The notes below the pieces were generated by a model that ran no database searches, was not told where the DNA came from, and was given only the letters and a program-made list of their open reading frames with translations. A stretch of 64,000 nt of DNA from Oceanobacillus halophilus (GTDB lineage Bacteria > Bacillota > Bacilli > Bacillales > Amphibacillaceae), in contig NZ_RBZP01000004.1 of the NCBI RefSeq assembly GCF_003628505.1, positions 143,144 to 207,143 of the forward strand, given 5' to 3'. Shown here one piece after another: positions 34,756 through 48,079 of the stretch (the first letter of the stretch is position 1; each line of letters opens with the position of its first letter). A program made the translations under genes and the position numbers.

Positions 34756-35137
34756 GCTCACCCCCCATATTCTACGTTGTAATACTAGCAATCTATTTTT
34801 TATACTTACTGATAGAATGAAATGAATGTTGAATATCTTGTGGCGTGAAGTAGTTTTCGAAAAGTCACTAAGAGGAGTCTTGCTTCTAGATGGATTTTTT
34901 TAGATAACATTTACCTTTTCATCTGTACGTCTTCTACATAATTTCCTATAATTGGTAATTTTCTATTAACTTTAACATGAAATTTACAAAAAGGGAATAT
35001 TAATTTTGCGTTAATACAAATAACATAAATATAAAAGGGCTTACATTTTAGTTTTTATTTTTAGCAAAACATACAAAGAAGAGACACTACTATTATTGGA
35101 TTAAGTCCTCTTCTATGGGTTGCATTTTGCTACCTAA
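34756..35137. other. Intergenic region upstream of dppB
   Basis: No gene is seen in these 380 bp. It holds the AATTTTCTATTAACT element at 34957-34971 and AT-rich sequence suited to the dppBCD promoter. No clear terminator for the dipeptidase gene was found, so read-through from it is possible. Confidence 0.4.
34957..34971 (-). promoter_or_regulatory. CodY-box-like element upstream of dppBCD
   Basis: On the minus strand AGTTAATAGAAAATT differs from the CodY consensus AATTTTCnGAAAATT at about four positions, with the GAAAATT half intact. A nearly identical block, including flanks TTG-TAATTTTCTATTAA and TTTA-CATGA, occurs upstream of the dipeptidase gene. CodY control of dpp operons is established in B. 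subtilis. Confidence 0.5.
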
Positions 35138-36088
35138 CTATTTAGGTCGTTTATCCAAGAAATTCTGATAAGCAAATCCCCTGACTTGCTCTTCTGTATA
35201 ATGACGGAGCAGTTCATTAATTAAATTTTGATAGTGGGAAGCATTTTCCAAATCATCTACAAATAAGGAAATACCATCAAAATCCGAACCAAACCCAATA
35301 TTTCTAACCCCACCCAACGAACAAATATGTTCGATATGGCGAATTAAATCGGTCAGATTAGCCTTTTTGCTGTCTTTATTTATAAATGGTGGCGTAAAAA
35401 CTACATGCATAATCCCATTTTTTTTAATTAACATCCGTATTTGTTCATCATTTAAGTTACGTGGATGGTCACACAATGCTCTAGCATTCGCATGGCTATC
35501 AATGATGTAGTCAGCAATTTCCGCCATATCCCAAAATCCTTTAATGGTCGAATGTGCAACATCGGTAAATACTCGGTGCTGATTGTTTAACTTCACTACT
35601 TCTTTTCCAAGTAAAGTCAATCCTCCACCACGCGGCTCTTCAGCCCCATCAGCACATAGATTTGCATTATTCCAGGTTAAACCAATGGAAAGAACTCCTA
35701 ACCGATAAAGGTGATTCAATTTTATTAGATCATTCCCAAAAGCATCAGCACCTTCTAATGTAAGAACAGCACCGATTTCACCATCCTTCAATTCATCGAT
35801 ATCATTCCAATTTTTGATGTGCTTGATTTCTGGATTCTTAGCAATGATCTCCGTATAAAATAAATCAATTTGTTCTAATGCATGCTGCCACTTTTCATCA
35901 GAGGGAATATCAGGCATGATAAAAATAGCATAAAACTGTACCTTCACCTGGCCTGCTCGTAATCGCTTGAGATTCGTATGTAATTCATCGGAACTTTGAT
36001 AATCAAGGGGTTCCCTATTATAATATACACCTCGTTTTGCTAGTTGCAGCTTTAATAATGCATCGCAATGTGTATCGATTATTTCCAT
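35138..36088 (-). CDS. Membrane dipeptidase (peptidase M19, renal dipeptidase type)
   Basis: Zinc dipeptidase of family M19, 316 residues. The binuclear site signature H7-x-D9 (IDTHCDAL) is at the N-terminus. VLTLEGADAF supplies the bridging Glu, with later HSNARALCDHPRNLND-type and GFGSDFDGI motifs (written here as DSHANARALCDHPRN and IGFGSDFDG in the actual chain). No signal peptide is present, so it is cytosolic. Its position at the head of the peptide-uptake cluster suggests it splits imported or YkfB-processed dipeptides such as L-Ala-L-Glu; the substrate is not proven by sequence. Confidence 0.9.
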   Translation of the reverse strand: MEIIDTHCDALLKLQLAKRGVYYNREPLDYQSSDELHTNLKRLRAGQVKVQFYAIFIMPDIPSDEKWQHALEQIDLFYTEIIAKNPEIKHIKNWNDIDELKDGEIGAVLTLEGADAFGNDLIKLNHLYRLGVLSIGLTWNNANLCADGAEEPRGGGLTLLGKEVVKLNNQHRVFTDVAHSTIKGFWDMAEIADYIIDSHANARALCDHPRNLNDEQIRMLIKKNGIMHVVFTPPFINKDSKKANLTDLIRHIEHICSLGGVRNIGFGSDFDGISLFVDDLENASHYQNLINELLRHYTEEQVRGFAYQNFLDKRPK

Positions 36089-36180
36089 GATGTTTTCTCC
36101 TTTTATGAAAACTATAGCCAGTTACAGTATCGCAACCTAATTAAAAACAATAAAACATTTCATCATCTTTAATAATTGTT

Positions 36181-36195
36181 AATTTTCTATTAATT
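36181..36195 (-). promoter_or_regulatory. CodY-box-like element upstream of the dipeptidase gene
   Basis: On the minus strand AATTAATAGAAAATT differs from the CodY consensus AATTTTCnGAAAATT at three adjacent positions. The same extended block is found upstream of dppBCD, about 1.2 kb away. Confidence 0.5.
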
Positions 36196-36511
36196 TTATC
36201 ATGATTTAGTTTAAAAATAAATAATATTTTTACTAAAAGACGAAAATCGTTTCTGTTTCTGTCACTGTTTATCGAAATTTGATGTTTTTTATAGAGAGGT
36301 AAATCAGGTTTAATTTCTATTGATTCAAAAAAAATACTTGCAGGCGTACAGCTTCTGCGCTATTATATTCTATATATTCTTAAAATTGATTTTATTGCTC
36401 AACTATTTTCCCTTTTACATCCGTTACATATTTGTTGTTCCCTCAAGCATCTGTTAAATTAAACCATCCCCCAGCTGCAACGTCGCACGTTCGTAAATAA
36501 GTCCATAATAA

Positions 36512-36551
36512 AAATCGCACAGCTCTCATTTTCTAGAAAGCCATGCGATTT
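36512..36551 (-). terminator. Terminator of murA
   Basis: AAATCGCATGGCT pairs with AGCTGTGCGATTT around a 14-nt loop, followed by TTATT on the minus strand. Confidence 0.85.
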
Positions 36552-36583
36552 CCATTTATCTATTGTACGCCTAATTATTGTTG

Positions 36584-37915
36584 TTAAGATAATCTAGCTA
36601 TCATTCGTTTGTTTTTTTGGTCTACTTTCACCATAACCTCACCGTCTTCATCTACGCGTTCAATATCAGCACCTAGTGAAGCTAATTTGCTTGCTAAGTC
36701 TACATATCCACGGTCAAGATGTTTCAGTTCCGTTACTCGAGTGTAGCCATCTGAACATAGTCCAGCCAATATCAATGCAGCCGCAGCACGTAAATCCGTA
36801 GCAGCAACTTCTGCACCTTGTAATTCGGATGGACCTTCAATGATAACACTGCGTCCTTCAATTTTCATTTTTGCATTCATTCGTCTGAATTCTTCTACAT
36901 GCATAAAGCGATTTTCAAAAACGGTCTCCGTGATAACACTTGTGCCTTTTGCTTGCAGCATCAATGCCATTAATTGGGATTGCATATCGGTTGGAAATCC
37001 AGGATATGGCAATGTTTTAATATCCGTAGCTTTTAATTCGCTTTGTTTTGGCCCAATTACTCGAATGCCACCAGCTTCTTCTCGAATAGTAACGTTCATT
37101 TCTTCTAATTTCGAAATAACGGAACGAAGATGATCAGCTTCTGCATTTTCAATTAAGATGTTTCCACCAGTAATTGCAGCAGCAACCATAAATGTACCTG
37201 CTTCTATCCGATCTGGAATAATTGGATGATTCACCCCGTGTAATTTATCTACACCTTTAATTCGAATCGTTTCTGTTCCTGCACCAACAATTTTGGCACC
37301 CATTTTATTCAGATAGTTAGCAAGGTCAACTATTTCTGGCTCTTTTGCACAGTTTTCAATGACGGTTTTTCCTTCAGCTAAGGCAGCAGCCATCATAATA
37401 TTTTCAGTTGCACCTACACTTGGCATATCTAAATAAATTTTAGCTCCTTTAAGGCGTCCATCCACATTTGCTTCTACAAAGCCATTGCCAACGTGGATTT
37501 TGGCGCCCATTGCTTCGAAACCTTTTAAGTGTAAATCAATTGGACGTGATCCAATCGCACACCCTCCAGGCATAGCAACCTTCGCGTGACCATAACGGGC
37601 CAATAATGGTCCCAACACTAACACAGAAGCACGCATTTTACGAACATACTCGAATGGTGCTTCTGTCTTTAATTCATTGGAAGCGTCTACTGTTACCGTA
37701 TTTTTATCAGGATCAAAATTAACTTCAGCGTTCATATTTCGTAAGACTTCATTAATCGTATATACATCAGCTAGGACAGGAACTTCAGTAATAATGCTTT
37801 TGCCTTCACTCGCTATCAAGCTTGCAGCAATAACCGGAAGTACCGCATTTTTGGCACCTTCAACTCGAACAGTACCATTTAATTGGTGTCCGCCTCTTAC
37901 GATGATTTTTTCCAT
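36584..37915 (-). CDS. murA: UDP-N-acetylglucosamine 1-carboxyvinyltransferase (MurAA)
   Basis: Cytosolic enzyme transferring enolpyruvate from PEP to UDP-GlcNAc, the first committed step of peptidoglycan synthesis and the fosfomycin target. The 443-residue protein has Lys22-Asn23 (EGAKNAVLP) and the PEP-binding Cys119 in [21 protein letters not shown] is 9 nt before ATG 37915; the longer frame (to 37960) overlaps ywmB and has no ribosome site. The neighbourhood ywzB-ywmB-murA downstream of the atp operon matches B. subtilis murAA. Confidence 0.96.
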   Translation of the reverse strand: MEKIIVRGGHQLNGTVRVEGAKNAVLPVIAASLIASEGKSIITEVPVLADVYTINEVLRNMNAEVNFDPDKNTVTVDASNELKTEAPFEYVRKMRASVLVLGPLLARYGHAKVAMPGGCAIGSRPIDLHLKGFEAMGAKIHVGNGFVEANVDGRLKGAKIYLDMPSVGATENIMMAAALAEGKTVIENCAKEPEIVDLANYLNKMGAKIVGAGTETIRIKGVDKLHGVNHPIIPDRIEAGTFMVAAAITGGNILIENAEADHLRSVISKLEEMNVTIREEAGGIRVIGPKQSELKATDIKTLPYPGFPTDMQSQLMALMLQAKGTSVITETVFENRFMHVEEFRRMNAKMKIEGRSVIIEGPSELQGAEVAATDLRAAAALILAGLCSDGYTRVTELKHLDRGYVDLASKLASLGADIERVDEDGEVMVKVDQKNKRMIARLS

Positions 37916-37949
37916 GTTACAAATCTCCTTCAGATCCATTTTCACTATA

Positions 37950-38660
37950 TTAATATTCATTTATTAGGATAGGTGTTCCTAACGTCATTTCTGGAATGCT
38001 TTTGTCATTTTTGGTTATTGCGACTTGGATGTTAATCGGGGTGTTTTCAATGGTGATTTTTTCATTCCATTTTTGTGTATACCCATAAATATATTTACTA
38101 CACACAGAATTTGAAACTTTGTCTAATTGTGTAGTTTGATGTTGCAAATTGAAGTGATTTGTCAAATTATGTTCAAATGCACCTCCACTGATTATATCAC
38201 TACCAGTAGTACGAAGCCAAGCAAATTCGCGTTGACTTTTTGTGAAATATTTTGCAGAAATGGAATCTTTTATCAATCGATAATCAGACTGAACAGATTC
38301 ATCCCATGCTTCCCCTTCGATAACTACTGTCAGTTCAGGATAAGAAACCTTGTCCTTAGGTAGTACAACACTATATATTACGTTAAAGCTTGCTTCTTTA
38401 TGAGTGTCTCTAATGTGATATTTTATTATATTTTCATCTTCGGTCCTAGTGACTTTATAACTATTTTTAAGTTCTTCTATTATTTCTCTTATCGCTTCTT
38501 CTTCCATTTTCTCTTTCATGACAACTTGCCATTTACTCACAGTTAAATTTTGACTATCAACGAAAGATACCATATCCTCCAGCTCATCCATTTCTAACCC
38601 CTGTACGGTTGCATTAGCTGTAAACAAAATGAATATTGTAGTGAAAATAATACGTAACAT
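37950..38660 (-). CDS. ywmB: YwmB-family exported protein
   Basis: A 236-residue protein of the YwmB family (sometimes described from its fold as TATA-box-binding-protein-like), function unknown. It has an N-terminal signal sequence ([21 protein letters not shown]). The mature chain is mixed alpha/beta with conserved-looking [11 protein letters not shown] and [17 protein letters not shown] regions. It is encoded between ywzB and murA, as in B. subtilis. GGAGGGG lies 7 nt before the ATG but is buried in a 20-bp hairpin (38662-38709). The gene probably forms a unit with murA, 34 bp downstream. Confidence 0.88.
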   Translation of the reverse strand: MLRIIFTTIFILFTANATVQGLEMDELEDMVSFVDSQNLTVSKWQVVMKEKMEEEAIREIIEELKNSYKVTRTEDENIIKYHIRDTHKEASFNVIYSVVLPKDKVSYPELTVVIEGEAWDESVQSDYRLIKDSISAKYFTKSQREFAWLRTTGSDIISGGAFEHNLTNHFNLQHQTTQLDKVSNSVCSKYIYGYTQKWNEKITIENTPINIQVAITKNDKSIPEMTLGTPILINEY

Positions 38661-38661
38661 G

Positions 38662-38709
38662 AAAAAACCCCTCCGTTTATACTGTTAGTAACAGTATGAA
38701 CAGAGGGGT
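38662..38709 (-). promoter_or_regulatory. Terminator-like hairpin burying the ywmB ribosome site
   Basis: Positions 38667-38687 pair with 38689-38709 as about 21 base pairs with one mismatch and one wobble, around ATACTGTTAgTAACAGTAT. On the minus-strand RNA the 3' arm contains the ywmB Shine-Dalgarno GGAGGGG, and six Us follow, then C and the AUG. It looks like an intrinsic terminator placed immediately before a start codon, or a translational on/off switch. Confidence 0.8.
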
Positions 38710-38976
38710 CTATTAATATACGATTCAATTTACTAGATTTATAGAAAAGATATACGAAGAAAAACTCGTTTTCTCTCTTCTTCTCTGGGTGAACTAGTTT
38801 AAAATTATTTTATGTTTTACTAAAACCAAAGAATTAGTTTCGTTAACATAGTTGTTGCATCACTTTCAATGAAAAGAATTTTTTCAACCGAATATACGGT
38901 TTATATAACAAAACTAATATTTAACCATTAAAAAAGGCAGCTCCATCATTCAAGAAACCACCATTTAAATTCCTAT

Positions 38977-39207
38977 CTAGAAAAGGTAAATTAAATCACT
39001 GGACCATTGTACGATTTCCAGGAAAAACCTACTGACACCAGCACCGATCACAATGGCAACAAAGAACAATAAAATCCTCGCTTCAGTAACTTTGCCTTTT
39101 CGAATAATTGGATCGAGATTAATACCTATTAATATTTTCCAAGTAATATATATAAATAGGAAATGTGAAAAAATACTAACTAACGCCCATTGCCCAATTG
39201 ATAACAT
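38977..39207 (-). CDS. ywzB: DUF1146 small membrane protein YwzB
   Basis: A 76-residue protein with two membrane helices, family DUF1146, function unknown. The sequence runs MLSIGQWALVSIFSHFLFIY, then the conserved ...LDPIIRKGKVTEARILLFF loop and a second helix. It is located between atpC and ywmB, as in B. subtilis. The start is ATG 39207, with AAGGTGG 5 nt upstream; a GTG three codons earlier overlaps that site. Confidence 0.88.
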   Translation of the reverse strand: MLSIGQWALVSIFSHFLFIYITWKILIGINLDPIIRKGKVTEARILLFFVAIVIGAGVSRFFLEIVQWSSDLIYLF

Positions 39208-39259
39208 AAAAACCACCTTGTTTTATTTACTACTAGCTACTTTGCCATTAATGAAGTGA

Positions 39260-39475
39260 AAAGTCAACGGATTGGGTGCAACGACAAAATTATCACCTAA
39301 TTTCGATGGTATCTCTGATTATAACCTAGCAACTTATGTAGAAAAATGATTAGATTTCCCAGGAAATACCGATAAAGTACGAAGTGTGGAAACAAATAAT
39401 GTAGAAAAACGGGAAGCTTCACATGCACGTGACCTATGTAAGTCATCATTGGTCGAATATGAAAGCATTTTATAA
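39260..39475 (+). pseudogene. Possible coding remnant with in-frame TGA
   Basis: One plus-strand frame reads like protein on both sides of a single TGA at 39347-39349 (GATTKLSPNFDGISDYNLATY before it; LDFPGNTDKVRSVETNNVEK after it) and ends at TAA 39473-39475. There is no start codon or ribosome site. I do not recognise the family. It may be the 3' remnant of a lost gene, or chance. Confidence 0.25.
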
Positions 39476-39575
39476 GCCAGGTTTGCCGTATTGGGTTTAC
39501 CATGTGGAGTATTTTTTGATATCTTTATTTGCTTTAGTGAAAAGGACGTACTTTGAGTCGAGTTCTTACTCGTTC

Positions 39576-39782
39576 GTTGATATCGGCACTTATTACGTTG
39601 ATATATCCCTAATCTCTGTTTTTTTTTGTTCTTTTCTCGTTGATATGTCGTGCACTTCCGTCGATATCCTACTCGGTCGTTGATATAGCTACTTCTTCCG
39701 TTGGTATATCCCTATTCTCTGTTGATTTATGCTCTGTTCTCGTTGATAATAGCACGCTTCCGTCGATATACTTCCCACCATT
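39576..39782. repeat. Phase-locked 21/19-bp repeat array, GTTGATAT class
   Basis: Ten or so units begin at 39576, 39597, (39618, degenerate), 39639, 39660, 39679, 39700, 39721, 39742 and 39762. GTCGATAT units occur at 39660 and 39762 (102 bp apart), and a 19-bp unit is present, as in the 103-bp pattern. It lies between ywzB and the atpC terminator. Confidence 0.85.
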
Positions 39783-39811
39783 AAACATAGACCTTACTCC
39801 AACTGTTATGA

Positions 39812-39852
39812 ACCCAAAGAATCCCTTACAACATTTCTGCCATAAGGGATTT
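39812..39852 (-). terminator. Terminator of the atp operon
   Basis: On the minus strand AATCCCTTA pairs with TAAGGGATT around a 14-nt loop, followed by CTTTGGGTT. The U-tract is weak. It lies 32 bp after the atpC stop. Confidence 0.65.
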
Positions 39853-39883
39853 CCTCAGCTTATGCAGCATCACACTGCATATA

Positions 39884-41860
<1,977 letters not shown>

Positions 41861-41883
41861 CTAGCTTTTAGATGGTCTTAGAG

Positions 41884-42762
<879 letters not shown>

Positions 42763-42889
42763 TCATACCAGAGGTTAGATGTCAGAAATCGACATTTATC
42801 ATCGATTTCTGCATCACTATGCTCTATTAAAAGTTACTTCTCAATTTATGTTACTATATATGACTGCGGAGTAAGAGTGTTGGGTGCGT

Positions 42890-43017
42890 TTACCCGCTCC
42901 GGAAATACACTTCGCTTTCCGCGGGCGGCTGGCGAGCCTCCTCGAGCTAAAGCTCTTCGGGGTCTCGCCGATGCCTTTCATCCCGCCGGAGTCTACGTGT
43001 ATTTCCTCCGCTAGTGT
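42890..43017. repeat. Solo module II repeat inside the atp operon (R4)
   Basis: GGAAATACACTTCGCTTTCC and CTACGTGTATTTCCTCCGC are the inverted ends. Inside, GGCGAG/CTCGCC and GAGC-TAAA-GCTC replace the GGTGAG/CTCACC and GTGC/GCAC stems of other copies, preserving pairing. It lies between atpA and atpG, in transcribed sequence. Confidence 0.85.
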
Positions 43018-43065
43018 ATGTTTTTCTACTATCTTTTAGTAATAGATTTTTTTACAATGGCACTA

Positions 43066-44595
<1,530 letters not shown>

Positions 44596-45141
44596 CTATA
44601 TGTTTGCAGTTAGAATATTCCGTTCGAAACGCTTCAACTTACCGCTGATGGAACCATCGTAAATGGTATTGCCGACGCGGATTTTAATTCCACCCATTAG
44701 AGATGGGTCTACAATATTTTGAATACGAATTTCTTGTTTATTTAAACGTTTTACGAAAGACTCTTTTACTTTCAGTTTTTCGTCGTCCGTTAATTCGCGA
44801 ACAGAATAAACAGTTGCATCTGCAATTCCTTTCGCATCGTTCACTCGTTGTAAGAATGCATCAATAATGGCCGGAATAACTACCGTATGATGTCGTTCAA
44901 CCAACAGTTTTATTGTGTTAACAACATCTTTCTGAAAGCCCTGAAAAGACTTATCTATTAGTTCTTTCTTTTTGCCATTATTAATCCCAGGATGCGTTAG
45001 GAATGTGACTAGTTGTTCATTCGTTTCAAAAACTTCACGAACAACCGAAAATTCTTCGACAAATTTATCTAGATACAATTTCTCTTGTCCGAGTGTAAAA
45101 AGAGCCTCTGCATAACGTTTGGCAACTAGTGCTTCACTCAT
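44596..45141 (-). CDS. atpH: ATP synthase F1 delta subunit
   Basis: Peripheral-stalk subunit linking the F1 head to the b dimer. The 181-residue protein has the N-terminal helical domain (VAKRYAEALFTLGQEKLYLDKF) and C-terminal conserved DPSLMGGIKIRVGNTIYDGSISGKL (in parts). Its ATG overlaps the atpF stop by 4 bp, a typical coupled arrangement. Confidence 0.96.
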   Translation of the reverse strand: MSEALVAKRYAEALFTLGQEKLYLDKFVEEFSVVREVFETNEQLVTFLTHPGINNGKKKELIDKSFQGFQKDVVNTIKLLVERHHTVVIPAIIDAFLQRVNDAKGIADATVYSVRELTDDEKLKVKESFVKRLNKQEIRIQNIVDPSLMGGIKIRVGNTIYDGSISGKLKRFERNILTANI

Positions 45142-45665
45142 CGCTCTTCTCCTACCTCTTTAAGATAATCGTTAATCAATTTCTCTTGATCCTGTTCGTT
45201 AATTTCTTTTTCAATCACTTTGCTTGCAATCAGTACAGATAGTGATGCAACTTGATCTTGAAGTGCTTGCAATGCTTGTTCTTTTTCATTTTGAATCTCA
45301 GCTTGAGCTTGTTGTTTGATACGCTCTGCTTCTTTTCGAGCTGTATCTATAATATCTTGCTCTTGCTTTGCTCCAGCATTTTTTGCATCTTCAAACATTT
45401 TCTGTGCTTCTTGCTTCACTTGATTCAATTCAGCTTGAGCTTTTTTCGCTGCTGATTCTGCTTCTTTACGACTCTGTTCCGCTGATTCAATTTCATTCGC
45501 AACATATTCTTCACGCTTTTGCATCATGTTCATTACTGGTCCCCAAGCAAATTTCTTGATGAGAGTCAGCAATACGATGAAGAAGAACAATTGCGTCAAC
45601 ATATCTCCAATATGCAGTCCACCAAGAGCTGCAAATATATAAGAATTACCCGCAAATACGTGCAC
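45138..45665 (-). CDS. atpF: ATP synthase F0 b subunit
   Basis: Peripheral stalk subunit: one N-terminal membrane helix (about 17-36, LTQLFFFIVLLTLIKKFAW) followed by a long Lys/Glu/Ala/Gln-rich coiled coil to the C-terminus. It has 175 residues from GTG 45665, which has AAGGAG 8 nt upstream; the longer frame has no ribosome site. Three inverted repeats separate it from atpE. Confidence 0.95.
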   Translation of the reverse strand: MHVFAGNSYIFAALGGLHIGDMLTQLFFFIVLLTLIKKFAWGPVMNMMQKREEYVANEIESAEQSRKEAESAAKKAQAELNQVKQEAQKMFEDAKNAGAKQEQDIIDTARKEAERIKQQAQAEIQNEKEQALQALQDQVASLSVLIASKVIEKEINEQDQEKLINDYLKEVGEER

Positions 45666-45724
45666 AGAATTCACTCCTTTCACTTATAACAGTGAATATT
45701 ACAAGAATCTCGTTTAAGGAAAAG

Positions 45725-45852
45725 TTCAAGTAAGTCGGCCTGTTTCATCGACTTTTGAACAGACAATCGTTATGTAATGACCTATTACATAATATGAATT
45801 AGTTACATGAAAACAACGGCGAAGGTCCTTTAGAAGATTAACTTCGCCATTT
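45725..45852 (-). promoter_or_regulatory. Three consecutive inverted repeats between atpE and atpF
   Basis: In the transcribed direction, GGCGAAG/CTTCGCC (45819-45849, followed by GTTGTTTTC) resembles a leaky terminator after atpE. Next, TTATGTAAT/ATTACATAA (45771-45793) is a perfect 9-bp hairpin. Then GTTCAA-AAGTCG/CGACTT-TTGAAC (45725-45760) is an imperfect one. Together they occupy most of the 219-bp gap and could lower transcript levels downstream of atpE. Confidence 0.65.
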
Positions 45853-45884
45853 CTATTTAATCGAATAATCTCTATTAAATTTAA

Positions 45885-46151
<267 letters not shown>

Positions 46152-46174
46152 CTAAAACTGGCTGATTACCTTTT

Positions 46175-46912
<738 letters not shown>

Positions 46913-47016
46913 TCATACTTTTTGTTAGAAAACTAAGGGTTGCCAAGGTTTTCTGGCGCTATTCTTAGCTTCCTCATGCAGAAACTGCAACTATCCACCA
47001 TAATCATACGGCTATC

Positions 47017-47409
47017 TTATGAATTATTCGGTTTCTTCTTTTGCGTGATGATAACAATAAGCATATCAAATAGAATGATAAGATAAGAAGATAAAATTCC
47101 GATAGCTACGGCCATGATATGGAAGATTTCTGGAAATCGGAGTGCAAGTAGAACCCCTATTGCTGCTGCTGCTAATCTCGAGAAAACTCCTAGGCCCCCC
47201 CGAGCTGTTCCAGACTCAGCAACGGATTTTCCAAATGCATTGGTCTTTTGCTGTAATAACCATAGATTGTAGAAACTGATGACTGTCCCCAGGATTAGGC
47301 CATTAAAGATTTCAGTGTAGGGTGTGAAACCAGTCCCCAGAACCAAAATAGCCAGAAGGTAGAGCATCCATTTTCGTTGTCGTCTTATCATGCTTTCATA
47401 CTCTGACAT
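47017..47409 (-). CDS. atpI: ATP synthase protein I
   Basis: First gene of the atp operon: a 130-residue membrane protein with four predicted helices, implicated in c-ring assembly and Mg2+ handling. The sequence is divergent, as usual for AtpI, but size, topology and position upstream of atpB are diagnostic. A ribosome site (AGGAGCGAAGG) precedes the ATG. Confidence 0.88.
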   Translation of the reverse strand: MSEYESMIRRQRKWMLYLLAILVLGTGFTPYTEIFNGLILGTVISFYNLWLLQQKTNAFGKSVAESGTARGGLGVFSRLAAAAIGVLLALRFPEIFHIMAVAIGILSSYLIILFDMLIVIITQKKKPNNS

Positions 47410-48046
47410 GTTACCCTTCGCTCCTAATTCAAGCTAAATTTTTCACTCACTGGATATTCTAACCTAATAGGGGATTAATGTCGATTTAAAGCTACGGTTA
47501 AACAGCACTTTCCCTTTTGTTAAGAGGAATGTAAAGATGATGAATAACTTCCTATTACTATGTATCATAGGTTTTCACTATATACACAGTGTGTATACTT
47601 TTATTGAAAACCTTATCATCTCACACTAAGTAAGTTTACCTTAGCTTGACCTCCATTGTCAATTGCTTTAGTTAGATAATTTACATTAATTTAAACCCTC
47701 TAATATCTGCTGAAAACGTAGGCATGTAGCGCATTATTTCCGTTCTTATAGACATTGGATAAATGGTGCGGGAACGTCTCTATATAGTAGAGGTTACCTT
47801 TTAATAATTGACAATTGTGTGAACAAACTGATAATAGGAAATTGTACTTAGGATTTACTGTTTAGTCTGATGATAGAATGTGCGTATAATTGAGTTCTTT
47901 GTAATGCGCTTAACTCCGCTACGGAAATACAAGCGAGAGCTAACTATTCTTAATTAAGTGAATTCGAAGTTTCTATCAACTATGACGTACTAAAAGCAAC
48001 AAAGTATACGAAATGAGCCTATAGAAAAGAAGCCTTAACATAAGAT
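47410..48046. other. Upstream region of the atp operon with palindrome and repeat scar
   Basis: TATACACAGTGTGTATA (47581-47597) is a perfect 17-bp palindrome about 180 bp upstream of atpI, a possible operator. Near 47890-48003 the left flank of the composite repeat (CTTAACTCCGCTACGGAAATAC) is joined directly to the right flank (GCGAGAGCTAACTATTCTTAA ending AAAAGCAACAA, read in parts), with both palindromic modules missing. No gene is seen. Confidence 0.55.
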
Positions 48047-48072
48047 AGAAGACCCTGCATGCAGAGTCTTCT
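48047..48072 (-). terminator. Hairpin after the Vpr-like protease gene
   Basis: AGAAGACTCTG and CAGGGTCTTCT form an 11-bp stem (one wobble) with a CATG loop, 8 bp after the stop. There is no clear U-tract, so it may be a transcript-end stabiliser rather than a strong terminator. Confidence 0.55.
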
Positions 48073-48079
48073 ATTTCCA

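Larger units (their letters stand above)
36089..36583. other. Intergenic region between murA and the dipeptidase gene
   Basis: A 495-bp AT-rich gap. It contains the CodY-box-like site at 36181-36195 and the murA terminator at 36512-36551. I see no gene or repeat in the remaining 300 bp. Confidence 0.4.

Noticed and set aside
37915..37960. N-terminally extended MurA
   Set aside because: The extra codons overlap the end of ywmB and lack a ribosome site; the internal ATG has AAGGAG and gives the family length.
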